Positions 47,205-57,599 of a stretch of DNA of 64,000 nt are shown here, piece after piece (position 1 is the first letter of the stretch; each line of letters opens with the position of its first letter). Source of the stretch: Paralithodes platypus (taxonomy: Eukaryota > Arthropoda > Malacostraca > Decapoda > Lithodidae); contig CM064519.1 of the NCBI GenBank assembly GCA_032716605.1, positions 20,500,148 through 20,564,147 on the forward strand, written 5' to 3'. Below the pieces are notes generated by a model that saw nothing but the letters and a program-made list of their open reading frames with translations, made no database searches and was not told the origin of the DNA. The translations under genes and the position numbers were made by a program.

Positions 47205-47389
47205 GTTCGTATTACATTAGCGAATAACGTTAACCTTAATTTTTTTATATTACTTGAAATAATCTACACCATTTGCGTATCGTTACCTAAAGTTGTCTAA
47301 GGATAGCTAGAATAAAGTGTCAACATGCGCCAGTCTTCAACAGGGTAACTACGAGTTATAAAGCAACACAACATAGTATTCTTTGTTAA

Positions 47390-47711
47390 GGGCAGGTTTG
47401 GTTTTATGGACCCCCTTCTTCCTCATGTTTAGCCCCATTAGTTTTGAAATAATAAAATATTTGATCCATTAGTTTGGAAGTTTTAAGACCTTTCGTGCCA
47501 TTTAATTGTAATTTTTTCCTGGCGAGCGATAGCGAGCCTGTAATTTAAGAGAACCGTCCTTCGGCCGGGACATTAATCTACCGAAAAATTTACAAATTTA
47601 TCTCGATTTTTTTTATTGATTTTTTTTAAAAGCTTGATGGAGGTCTTGAGAGGAAACTAAAGAGAATAATAAGTAAATACGTAAATAAACAAATATATAC
47701 AAATTTCCCAC
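47390..47711 (+). mobile_element. TTAA-MITE
   Basis: Between TTAA at 47386-47389 and TTAA at 47712-47715. Left end GGGCAGGTTTGG; it contains 'ctggcgagcgatagcgagcc', 'ccttcggccgggaca' and 'aaagcttgatggaggtcttg', and an AT-rich linker with 'aaatacgtaaataaac', the type of sequence amplified in the copy at 53005. Right end TTTCCCAC. Confidence 0.9.
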
Positions 47712-47715
47712 TTAA

Positions 47716-47925
47716 CCAAACCTACATAATTATCTCAGGAAAAAAAGAGTGCTCCACAACAGAGACTAATTACCCCCACACTGCAACAGAAACCACCAAT
47801 AAATCCCAACAACTGAAACGAACACAAAGCCAAGAAAACAGAAAGGCCAAAACTGAAAACCAAGATCTAAGACAACACAGACAGATCAGTGAACAGTGCA
47901 TGTGAAAGTTTGGTGGGTCGATTAA
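47716..47925. other. A-rich spacer
   Basis: Nothing recognised. Confidence 0.4.
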
Positions 47926-47929
47926 GTGT

Positions 47930-48272
47930 GGATTCTAACCTGACCTGACCTGACCTTACCTGGAATAACGAGACCTGGCTTGTCCTCACCTGATTTAATC
48001 CTGACCGTATCTAATCTGATTTGCCTTGCCTTGATCAAACATAACCCGACATAATCTAAACTGGTCTACCCTGTCCTGACTTAACTTAACTCTGTCTTGC
48101 CCTGCCCTGACCTACCTTGACCTGACCTAATCTAAACTGGCCTACCCTGTCCTGACTTAACTTAACCCTGTCTTGACCTAATCTAACAGGCCTACCCTGT
48201 CCTGATCTGACTTGACTTAACCCTGTCTTGCCCTGCCCTGACCTACCTTGACCTTGACCTGACCTAGCATTG
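47930..48272. repeat. Degenerate CCTGACCT-rich array
   Basis: Words 'taccctgtcctgacttaact', 'ccttgacctgacctaatcta' and 'tcttgccctgccctgaccta' recur at roughly 60-80 base spacing over a 5 bp CTGAC-like base period. The array ends just upstream of the putative exon at 48279. Confidence 0.88.
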
Positions 48273-48278
48273 ACCAAC

Positions 48279-48353
48279 ATGACTCAGCAAGTGTCGTACA
48301 ACACGGTGATCTATCTCCTGGCTCTCCTGCTCGTCCTCATCTCAGTCACCAGG
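48279..48353 (+). CDS. Putative first coding exon with signal peptide, partial
   Basis: The ATG is in a favourable invertebrate context (CCAACATGA). It opens 25 codons encoding MTQQVSYNTVIYLLALLLVL and then ISVTR, a short polar start followed by a 15-residue hydrophobic core, as in a secretory signal peptide or signal anchor. Codon 25 (AGG) is directly followed by GTAAGAG, a strong splice donor, and the frame closes soon after inside the intron (TAA). Codons are C/G-ending (CTC, CTG, GTC, ATC) in otherwise AT-rich surroundings. No second exon is recognisable in the window, so the gene cannot be named. It is the best host-gene candidate here but rests on 75 bases. Confidence 0.5.
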
Positions 48354-49288
48354 GTAAGAGTACAATAATAACCACATAAATCTACGGTAGTCGTATGCCA
48401 GGTTTCACTATATGGCAACTGGTACGATTCCCTAGCCTACACTGTAAATGGTAATAGCTATTTTGTTATCATTAAAGTACAAATAAATCTGAAACATATG
48501 ATTGGTAGGTAGAAACTAGAAACTGGAATCCATCGTGGCCATCCAGAATCTTCATCATAACCAATTGAGACCCTCCAAAAGCAATAATATCCTTACTGAA
48601 TACCAGCGAGACCATCATAATTTCATACTTTTACTACCAGTCGATTATGGATGGCCTCAATGATCCTCGGTATAGTTTTAGGAAGGTCTCCATGGGCCCC
48701 TGCCCCTGTGTCTAGTTTCTTTCATTCATATGATAACAGCAATAGACTATATTGTGAAGGACCAACATCCAATAAGACATAATTACTTTTATAATAATTA
48801 TATATTCAATGGGCTTAAATGTCTGCCAACAGATCAATATATTATACTCCGCTACTACTGAAACATAAGCCACAAATGAAACAAATATCCGGTTATCACT
48901 ACACATGACTGGTATTTGCACATTTGCTTAACTAAAACAAGACTATAGCAATGCATATTAGTGGAGTTATACTCATAAACACTCTAGGCTCGAGGATTTA
49001 GCTTGATTTCAATAACATGAAAATGTGTGTTATTGGCGAATGCATTTTTTTGACCAGCTTTAAGTACACTAAACAACCTTCTCTTGTATTTGGTGTATTT
49101 ATTGTACCGGTATTATAAGCATTATTGCAGGCATTATTGCCAAATGAATAATACATTTTGTTGGTTATATAATACAAGGTTACTAAAGAACTTATGCAAT
49201 ATTGAAACCTGATATGAAAACATCAAACGACTTAATATAAACAATATCAGTTGTGACTTCACATAGTTCTAAAGAATGTGTAATAACA

Positions 49289-49290
<2 letters not shown>
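48354..49290. other. Possible intron sequence, no further exon seen
   Basis: AT-rich sequence with no repeats or coding frames of note, following the putative donor at 48354. Confidence 0.35.

Positions 49291-49376
<86 letters not shown>
49288..49376. repeat. A-run and (TA)n microsatellite
   Basis: About 19 A followed by about 70 bases of TA with one AATA interruption. Confidence 0.97.
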
Positions 49377-49658
49377 TTGATAACATTAGCACATGAGCCA
49401 CCATGATTCTGCAGCCATCATTATCATCAGCATCATCATAAACCCTGGACAAGTTTAAATCACAGCTCCTTCTGCCAAACTAGCCCGCCTTGGTAAGTTT
49501 AGCGAGGGTGATACAAGATGATGTGTGGGTAACGTATAGCGGGGGGTAAACCAAGCAGAAAGGAAGGGGAGGGGGGGGGGGGCAAGTAAGATAATGGGGG
49601 AACACAAAAGGGAAAGAGGGAAGTAGAAGAGTAGGGAAGGGTGAACAAATGCTAATAA

Positions 49659-49997
49659 GGGGAGATTGGTATTTTGCTCCCTAGACTCTCATCAATCTTA
49701 AAATATAATAATTCCAAGACCCCCCCACCCCCCACCGAGATAAATTTGTACATTATTCGGTAGAAAAATTTCCCAGCCGAAGGCTGTTTGCTCTCAGATT
49801 GCAGGCTCGCAGTCACTGGCCATGACAAAATCGACGCCTAAAGTTTCTAAATGTCACGACAGGTCTTATAATTGACGAAGTAAAGGGGCAAAAGATCTTA
49901 AAATCACCAAACTCATGGGCGAACATCATAACATCTTAAAATTAATAGGGTTAAATATGAGGGCGAAGGGGGCCCAGAAAAAAAAACAAGCATTCCC
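49659..49997 (-). mobile_element. TTAA-MITE, reverse orientation
   Basis: It opens GGGGAGATTGG, has 'ctccctagactctcatcaat', 'tcggtagaaaaatttcccag' and 'cagccgaaggctg', and ends CATTCCC then TTAA (49998-50001). The left TTAA is mutated. Its right TTAA is the first four bases of the next FB1 element. Confidence 0.84.
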
Positions 49998-50196
49998 TTA
50001 ACCCATTCAGTACCGTTGACATCCTTTCCATTATATTCTGGTAATTATTAGACAGTTTTATTCAGCTTAGGAAGGATTACAGACTATCCCAATTAATCCT
50101 TTTAGCTACCACATATCAATCCTAAGCTTCATAAAATCGACTAAATGCAGCTGAAAACAAAAAAGGTATCGCCGGTACTGTAAGGGTTGAGAGGCA
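49998..50196. mobile_element. FB1 foldback element, complete
   Basis: Starts TTAACCCATTCAGTACCG and ends 'atcgccggtactgtaagggt' plus 'tga', with inner arms 'agacagttttattcagctta' and 'taagcttcataaaatcgac'. An imperfect inverted repeat over almost the whole length. Confidence 0.78.
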
Positions 50197-50290
50197 AGAA
50201 AGATTGAATGCGTGAAGAAAGATTGAATGCGTGAAGAAAGATTGAATGCGTGAAGAAAGATTGAATGCGTGAAGAAAGATTGAATGCGTG
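50197..50290. repeat. 19 bp tandem array, five copies
   Basis: Units 'attgaatgcgtgaagaaag', directly after the right end of FB1. Confidence 0.96.
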
Positions 50291-50339
50291 AAGGAAGCAG
50301 GTTGATCCAGTGAGACGTGTGAGTAACGTATAGCAGGAG

Positions 50340-51425
50340 ATATACACCAGCCACAGTGAGGGATGAGAGAGAAGGGGGGGGGGGGTGAGAGGAAGGTAGA
50401 GGAGATAGGGGAAGGACGGAAGGAGAAGGTAGGGAAATATGGTATGAAGGAATAAAGAGGGAAGAAAGGGAGAGATGGGAGGAAGGTAGGTATAAGAGAT
50501 GGCAGATAGATGGAAGGTCAAACAAGGGAAGGAGATAGTAGGGAAGGACCTAATGGAAGGAAGAGAGAGGGAGGAAGATAAAGGAAGGGATAGGAGGAAG
50601 GTAGGTAGAAGAGATTGAAGAAAGACGGAAGGGTAAACAAGGAGAGTAGAAGGTATACAGGGAAAGATGGAACGGAAGGAAGAGAGAGGAAGGAAAGACA
50701 GAGTGAAGGAATGCCCGAGTACGTTTAAGTTTGTGAGGGTGATCCAAGGTGATGTATGAGTGACGTACGGTGGGTTAAAGGAGGTGTGGGGAAGAAGAGA
50801 GATGAGGGAACCAAGGAATATACCAGGGAAGAAAAGCATGGGAAGGGTGAACGATAGGAAGGAAAGACAGAAGCAATGGACGAGAAGAATGAGTGTATGA
50901 GGGAAGGAAGGAAGGAAAGGAAAGAATGAAGCAATGGACGAGAAGAATGAGTGTATGAGGGAAGGAAGAAAGGGGAAGGAAGGAAGGAAACAAAATAAGC
51001 AATGGACGAAAAAATGAGTGTATAAGGGAAGGAAGAAAGGAAAGAAAGAAACAATGGACGAGAAGAATAAGGGTATGAGGGAAGGAAGAAAGGTGGGAAG
51101 GAAGGAAAGAAAGAAGCAATTGACGAAAAGAATAAGGGTATCGGGGAAGGAAGGAAAAGAAAGAAAGAAACAGTGGACGAAAAGAATGAGTGTATGAGGG
51201 AGGGAAAGAAGACAGGGGAAGGAAGGAAAGAAAGAGAAGATAAAGGAAAATAATAAGGGTGTGAGGGAAGGAAGAAATGAAAGAAAGAAACAATGGTCGA
51301 GAGGAATGAGTGTATGAGGGAAGGAAGACAGGGGAAGGAAGGAAGGAAAGAAAGAAGCAATGGACAAAAATAATATGGGTACGAGGGAAGGAAGGGGGGA
51401 AGAAAGGAAAGAAAGAGAGAAAGGC
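50340..51425. repeat. Degenerate purine-rich (GGAA) array
   Basis: Irregular units such as 'gaatgagtgtatgagggaag' with 'aagcaatggacga' between about 50870 and 51380, and GGTAGG/GGAAGG words before that. The 496-codon minus-strand frame with Phe-Leu-Pro-Ser repeats is read-through. Confidence 0.9.
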
Positions 51426-51508
51426 AGTATGTAATGGTTTTGTTTGATATTTTCAGTAATGTTGCTGGAAACATACCATTTCATCCTACTAAAATATTCA
51501 TTACTAGC

Positions 51509-51960
51509 AGGGATACCCGGCGTTGCCCGGGTAATCACCATAATCACCATCACTACTACTACCATAATCACCATCATCATCACAATACTACTACTACCAT
51601 AATCACCGGCCTCGACCTCCCTGTGCCTCATTAAACGGTGACCTCGATTTCGGCCGCTAAATGACCTCCGAATTTGGATCTGACCTCATCCGTACCCCCA
51701 TTTTGGGGGGCTGCGAACAACTTTCGTTCCATACACCTTTTCGATCGGAGGCCTCCTTCTGCCCCAAACGGCCCTTTTTCCGATTTCGCGCCCATTTTCT
51801 CCGTCCCTTTCACCCTGGGGACCCCTCTATGACCTGACCCAGGTCAATTGACAACCACATGCAAAGTTTCAGCTCCCCAGGTCCAAAACTGCGGCCGCCT
51901 ATAAAGAACACACAGACAGACACACAGACAATCGAAAATATTATATAGATTCTAGGAGGA
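51509..51960 (+). repeat. Dispersed hairpin repeat, copy 2
   Basis: Opens 'agcagggatacccggcgttg' with the hairpin TACCCGG-CGTTGC-CCGGGTA, then a CACCAT/ACT microsatellite, 'ccggcctcgacctccctgtg', 'gaggcctccttctgcccc', 'cccaggtcaattgacaacca', 'agctccccaggtccaaaact', 'gcggccgcctata' and 'aatcgaaaatattatataga'. Block order is the reverse complement of 30268-30772. Confidence 0.87.
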
Positions 51961-52140
51961 TTTACACGAACACATTTCACATTTCTTGTTCGTTTATTTA
52001 ATTATATATTTATGTATTCTATATTTTGTTGTCTACACCTTAGGAAAAAAAATCCATGGTGCCATAACATGATTAACGGAAAATGAGTGAGCCCTTACTG
52101 TCCCTAGCCGGCCTGAAATGAAGTTGTCCCGTCATCTTTG
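51961..52140. other. Spacer
   Basis: Nothing recognised. Confidence 0.35.
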
Positions 52141-52500
52141 TAGGGAGATAGGCCGATAATGAGGCAGATGATGAGGGGTAAAGTGGAGTGGGGATGGGAG
52201 GGGGGTGGGGGTGGGAGTAGGGGTGGGGGTGGGGGTTTAGGATGGCTGATGGTGGGTGAGGTAGGTTGGCTGATGAAGGGTGAAGGTGAGGAGGATAGAC
52301 AGTGAGATGAGTGAGGGACGGGTGATGAAGGTAAACAGAGAGGTGGGTGAGGCAGGATGGCTGATGAAGGGTGAGCTATATTATATACGGTGAAGGTGAA
52401 AAGAACAGATAGTGAGATGAGTGAGGGACGGGCGATGAAGGTCAACAGAGAGGTGGGTGAGGATGGGTAAGTATACAAAGAGGTGGGTGAGCTAGTATGG
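52141..52500. repeat. Degenerate GGTGA/GATGA-rich array
   Basis: Words 'gtgagatgagtgagggacgg' and 'gatgaaggt..acagagaggt' occur twice (about 52300 and 52410), with a GGGGGTGGG stretch at 52199-52236. Confidence 0.8.
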
Positions 52501-53004
52501 TAGGGTGGGTCAACTACAGTTGAAGAGGAACCCAGATATATAAATTATAACCTAACTTAACTTATAAGACAATGTTAGTAAAGCTAAATGTTAAGTAGTA
52601 TATCATCAATGAAAACGAGGGAACATTCAAATTGTAGTAAATGTGAAATAACATAAATTAAAATGACTTACATCATAGAAAGACCATGTCAGGGATGATT
52701 AAACTGTAAAACTTGCAAACTATTAACTAAAGTAACATAAGTGTAGACTACATAATATTTTAAGCCTATGATAAGAATAGAATTAAGGTCAATCATCAGA
52801 ATAGACTTAAAGTCAATAACATATGTAACATTTAGTTAAATTTGATATGTTTAAGTAAAGTAAGTCAGGAAATATAAATAAAGAGGTATTACAAAGTAGG
52901 AGGAACGAGTAAAAGAAAGGACTAAATCAAATATGTTAATTCGTAAAAATAATAATAAGGTAAAGAGAGAAGTACACCTACAGTAAATGGTAAATAAATC
53001 AGAT
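52501..53004. other. AT-rich DNA without a gene
   Basis: Nothing supported. Confidence 0.4.
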
Positions 53005-53905
53005 GCGAGAAGATATCCAAAGAGAGGTCGTTTTAATTCGGACTCCCTTCTCCCTCATGTTTAGCCCCAATAGTTTTGAGATTTTAAGACGCTCGTTCCA
53101 TCAGTCTGGCGATTTTAAGACCTTTCGCCCAATTTCCTTGCTAATATTTGTACCTCTCGTGTCGTTTAGATGTCGATTTTTTCCTGGCGACCGATAGCAA
53201 GGCTGCAATTATAGGAAGAACCGGCCTTCGGCCGGTATTTTTCTACCGCAAAATGTACAAATTAATTTCGAAGGAGGATCTAGGTGATGTTTATTTTAAG
53301 CTTGATGAAGGTCTAGCGAGGAAACTATAACTAAATAAATAAACATACGGTACATAAATAGACCAAAATAAACATACGGTACATAAATAGACCAAAATAA
53401 ACATACGGTACATAAATAGACCAAAATAAACATACGGTACATAAATAAACCAAAATAAACATATACGGTACATAAATACACCAAAATAAACATATACGGT
53501 ACATAAATAGACCAAAATAAACATATACGGTACATAAATAGACCAAAATAAACATATACGGTACATAAATAAACCAAAATAAACATATACGGTACATAAA
53601 TAAACCAAAATAAACATATACGGTACATAAATAAACCAAAATAAACATATACGGTACATAAATAGACCAAAATAAACATATACGGTACATAAATAGACCA
53701 AAATAAACATATACGGTACATAAATAGACCAAAATAAACATATACGGTACATAAATAGACCAAAATAAACATATACGGTACATAAATAGACCAAAATAAA
53801 CATATAAGGTACATAAATAGACCAAAATAAACATATACGGTACATAAATAGACCAAAATAAACATATACGGTACATAAATAGACCAAGAACTAAACCTTA
53901 CCCCC
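53005..53905 (+). mobile_element. TTAA-MITE expanded by an internal 31 bp satellite
   Basis: Left part 'agatatccaaagagagg' onward, internal repeats, 'ccggccttcggccgg', 'ttgatgaaggtctagcgagg' and 'aaactataac'. The linker is then amplified about 18-fold before the normal terminus 'aaaccttaccccc' and TTAA (53906-53909). The element structure is otherwise the same as in ~320 bp copies. Confidence 0.88.
53338..53885. repeat. ~31 bp satellite, about 18 copies
   Basis: Units contain 'aaaataaacatatacggtac' and 'ataaatagacc'. The first four units lack two bases of the TATA step (29 bp type); later units share a 31 bp type. All minus-strand frames (VYLCTVYVYFG-type repeats) are read-through. Confidence 0.97.
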
Positions 53906-54074
53906 TTAAAAAAAATATATACAGTATAATACGCTAGACAAGGAGAACACCTTACAAATAATAACATAGTAATTAGCGACTATAATGCACGTTAATTACA
54001 GAGGTAGAGGGGGAATGATAATAGAGTGTCTTAGTTATTATAATAAGGGGTCGTATCGTTCAATAGTCGGTTTG

Positions 54075-54412
54075 CACTGGAGGGTTTTCGGCCAAGATGA
54101 TGTTTGCTTCTTTATTTTTCTACCGAATAATGTACAAATTTATCTCGAAGTGGGATCTTGAAGATAAATTAGTGTGTTCCCTACTCCTCTATCAGGAACC
54201 AATATAATACATCCACAATTCCACAGTTGGAGATGAATTTGTACATTTTAGACAAATGTCCCTACAAAATTTAAGGCTCACTTCTCGCCAGGAAAAAAAT
54301 GACACCTAAATGGCATGAAAGGTCTTAATATTGGCAAAAATATGGGTGTGAAAGGTCTTAAAATCGCCAAACTAATGGAGCGAACGTCTTAAAATCGTAA
54401 ACTAATGAGGCT
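54075..54412 (-). mobile_element. TTAA-MITE, composite or rearranged copy
   Basis: A plus-oriented fragment ('tttttctaccgaataatgta', 54110-54165) is followed by a minus-oriented part with 'gaaaaaaatgacacctaaat', 'gaaaggtcttaatattggca' and 'aaactaatgaggctaagcat'. The terminal C-run is replaced by the tandem array that follows. Confidence 0.7.
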
Positions 54413-54570
54413 AAGCATGTCAAATATTTCAACTTATTATGACTTACGATTCAAATATTCCAACTTATTAAGGCTTACGATTCAAATATTCCAACTTATT
54501 AAGGCTTACGATTCAAATATTCCAACTTATTAAGGCTTACGATTCAAATATTCCAACTTACTATGGCTTA
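54413..54570. repeat. ~33 bp tandem array, five copies
   Basis: Units contain 'attcaaatattccaacttat' and 'taaggcttacg'. It begins at the point where the TTAA-MITE sequence breaks off. Confidence 0.95.
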
Positions 54571-54739
54571 GGATTGTACAAGGGAGTGCGGGAGGAAGGT
54601 AAAAATAGTGGTGGAAGCGGGCGATGGAGAGGAACGTAAATGAAGATTGTGGAGCTAAAGTGTGACATACCGGTTTAATAAGCAAGGGGGAGGGCCAAAA
54701 ATACGGTCTATCCCTAGGTGGTTTGTTTACTCACACACT
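54571..54739. other. Spacer
   Basis: Nothing recognised. Confidence 0.35.
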
Positions 54740-54741
54740 CC

Positions 54742-54785
<44 letters not shown>

Positions 54786-55050
54786 TACACAAGCACACAC
54801 ACACTCACTCACACTCTCTCTCATAGGAGGGTTAGACGAGAAAGAAGACGTTAAATTAGAAAGGAAAAGAATGGCAGAAACTTGAATCAGCAGGAGAGAA
54901 AGAAAGGAGTATGGTACTCTCACTCACTAACTACTCTCACTCTCACTCTCTCTCTCATATCTATCAACCCTTCTTTTTTGGCACCTATCTCACTCTCACT
55001 AGTTACCCCCTCTCTCTCACTCACTCACTCACTCACTCACTCACTCACTT
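54740..55050. repeat. (TC)n, (CA)n and (CTCA)n tracts
   Basis: Several microsatellites separated by short unique DNA. Confidence 0.93.
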
Positions 55051-55141
55051 TAACTGAATACAATCGTCTATTAGTGGCCAGTATGAAATATAAGGACGGA
55101 ACTGGTATTGAACGGGTTAATAACATCCAATAATGATCACC

Positions 55142-55460
55142 AGAATGTAAGGAAGCAAATCGTTGTCGTATATTCAAAGGGTTATAACAGGCTGGAGGAT
55201 AATATAACGTCCTATAATAATCGTTGTCGTATATTCAAAGGGTTATAACAGGCTGGAGGATAATATAACGTCCTATAATAATCGTTGTCGTATATTCAAA
55301 GGGTTATAACAGGCTGAGGGATAATATAACGTCCTATATTAATCGTTGTCGTATATTCAAAGGGTTATAACAGGCTGGAGGATAATATAACGTCCTATAA
55401 TAATCGTTGTCGTATATTCAAAGGGTTATAACAGGCTGAGGGATAATATAACGTCCTATA
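55142..55460. repeat. ~60 bp tandem array, five copies
   Basis: Units contain 'aatcgttgtcgtatattcaa', 'agggttataacaggctg' and 'gataatataacgtcctata'. Alternating GGAGGATAAT and GAGGGATAAT versions. The last unit runs directly into the left end of the next TTAA-MITE. Confidence 0.96.
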
Positions 55461-55825
55461 ATCAAGGCGGGATGGTTGGCTTCTCTGGCTTCCTTTCTCC
55501 CTCATGTTTAGCCCCATCAGTTTTCAGATATTTATGATATTTGCCCCATGAGTTTGGCGATTTTAAGACCTTTCACCCCATATGTTTGTCTATATTAAGA
55601 CCTTTCATGCCATTTAGGTGTCGAGGCTTTTTCCTGGCGAGCGACAGAGAGCCTGTAATTTAGGAGTAACCGGCCTTCGGCCTTCGTACCACCTTTCTAC
55701 CGAAAAATGTACGAACTTATCAAGCAGGGGGACTTGGGGGGGTGTTTTTTTTAAAGCTTGATGGAGGTCTAGGGAGGATACTATAAATACATTAAATAAA
55801 TACACAAATCGACCAATAGATGATA
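55461..55825 (+). mobile_element. TTAA-MITE abutting array
   Basis: The left end 'tcaaggcgggatggttgg' corresponds to TTAAGG-GGAGATGG in other copies. Contains 'ctcatgtttagccccatcag', 'ctggcgagcgacagagagcc', 'ccggccttcggcc' and 'gcttgatggaggtctaggga'. The right C-run end is not clear. Confidence 0.82.
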
Positions 55826-56578
55826 ATGAATTTGAATTTATGAAGGTGGAACACCGCTTTTGTTCGTGGGTGTACAGTCCCTCGTAAAATTCGTGGATTT
55901 CTGTTTTCAATATTAAAGTATCCATTTGTATCCCTTTGTGACGCGTTTTGAAAGTTAATTCAAGCCATTATTAGACGGGTGCAGCGTTGCCAAATCACGA
56001 CCCCACAGAGATGATTGAGAAACAGAATATATGCGGCAAACTGTACAACCGGGAAAACCAAAGCCGAGGCCAACAAGACGGTCCGAACACTGGTCGCCCG
56101 ATTCAAAAGCCAGCGAATCTTAATTTGGCGCGTCTTTTGTCTGTCTGTTCTGAATAATGACTCGCGCTGGAATCTGGGCTCGGGGATACGGTCTCGGGTT
56201 ACAGTCTGCCCAGTTATATTAAGAAATTATGGTCGCGTATAACGGTCTCATGTTAAGGCGGTATCACACACAATTTTTCTAGCCATCTTTCCTAGAGACA
56301 TTTTGTTTTCTGGCAACATTTTATAGGTCCTTTGCATAGGTATCGGTCATATCACAGAAGGTAGTTTAGTTGAAAAGTTTTAATTCTGATGAGAAAAATT
56401 TGAAGTTATCATAATAGATTTACTATAAACTATTGCCGGTTTCAGTCAGGAATTACTGATTGTACCAAACCAATTGATTATCAGGACGCGTTTTTATATT
56501 TTATTGTGGCTTACATTTTGCTATTTTTAAGAATTTACTAAGAATCTCTGTGTATCAAAGGGGTACAAACGGTTCCAT
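55826..56578. other. No gene recognised
   Basis: A 75-codon plus frame at 56015-56242 has no recognisable domain. The 56274-56370 part resembles low-copy repeat pieces near 24090 and 5650. Confidence 0.35.
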
Positions 56579-56814
56579 GTCAGTTGAACCAGTGCCACTT
56601 TAACCAGTGCTAACTCAACCAGTGGCCACTTCAACCAGTGGCCATTTCAACCAGTGACCATTTTAACTAGTAACCTAACCTAACCTAACCTAACTTAACC
56701 TAACCTACTGGTTAAAATGGTCACTGGTTGAAATGGTCACTGGTTGAAGTGGCCACTGGTTGAGTTAGCACTGGTTAAAGTGGCACTGGTTGAAGTGGCA
56801 CTGGTTCAACTGAC
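56579..56814. repeat. 236 bp palindrome with telomere-type repeats at its centre
   Basis: Arms consist of 'caaccagtggccactt'-type units (left arm) and their complement (right arm), each starting GTCAGTTGAACCAGTGCCAC. The right arm has one extra unit. The loop (56671-56706) is (CCTAA)n, seven units with one CTTAA variant. Confidence 0.94.
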
Positions 56815-56822
56815 CTGTCACC

Positions 56823-56943
56823 GGTACAAACTATTACCAATTAACCTTAAAACTCCTATAATTTCTTCCTAAGCTGACTAAAATCGTCTACTGATAGCCA
56901 AAATATAATGAAGAACGCGTCAACAAATACTGAAAGAGTTAAT
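56823..56943. mobile_element. FB1 foldback, right half
   Basis: Contains 'cttcctaagctgactaaaat', 'cgtctactgatagccaaaat' and 'actgaaagagttaa', the right arm of FB1 without its left arm. Confidence 0.55.
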
Positions 56944-56989
56944 GTAAGATAATAACCTATAATTATAGTCAAATTATTGTTCTACATAT

Positions 56990-57530
56990 ATGAACTATAG
57001 TTTCGGCCAAGAATCACTCGCGATCTGAAATCAAGGTCTAGAATCATTGTCTGAAAAATCTCTGAAATCAAGGTTTAGAATAATTGTCTGAAATCAACGT
57101 CAATAATCACAGTCTGAATCAAACCTGAAATCAAGGCCATGAATCATTGTCTGAAAAATGTCTAAAATGAAGATATAGAATCATTGTCAAGAATCACTGT
57201 CTGAAATGTTTTTGAAATCAAGGTCTAGAATCAATGTCTGAAAAATGTCTGAAATCAAGGCCTAGAATCATTGTCTGAATAATGTCTGAAATCAAGAACT
57301 AGAATCATAGTTTGATATCAAGATCTAGAATCATTGTTTGAAATCAAGGTCTAGATTCTTGTGTGAAATCAAGGTCTAGAATCATTGTCTGATATCAAGA
57401 TCTAGATTCATTGTTTGAAATCAAGATTTAGAATCATTGTCTGAAATCAATGTCTAGAATCAGGTTCTGAAGTCAAGAATCAGGGTCTGAAAAACTATCT
57501 GAAATCACCGTGTGATTAAACCAACCTGGA
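56990..57530. repeat. Degenerate ~26 bp array
   Basis: Words 'gaaatcaaggtctagaatca' and 'ttgtctgaaa' recur about 20 times with substantial divergence, indicating an old array. Confidence 0.9.
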
Positions 57531-57599
57531 AAGCCGGTCCGGTCTGCATTCATTTTCTCCATTTACTAATTAAGAGCCAACACAACTACAATTAACTCA

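Noticed and set aside
50141..51631. 496-codon minus-strand frame
   Set aside because: Falls on the degenerate GGAA array and continues through FB1 and the hairpin repeat, so it is compositional.
53291..53967. Minus-strand frames of about 200 codons with aromatic repeats
   Set aside because: All three frames encode the same cyclic peptide because the 31 bp satellite shifts frame each unit; no gene signal.
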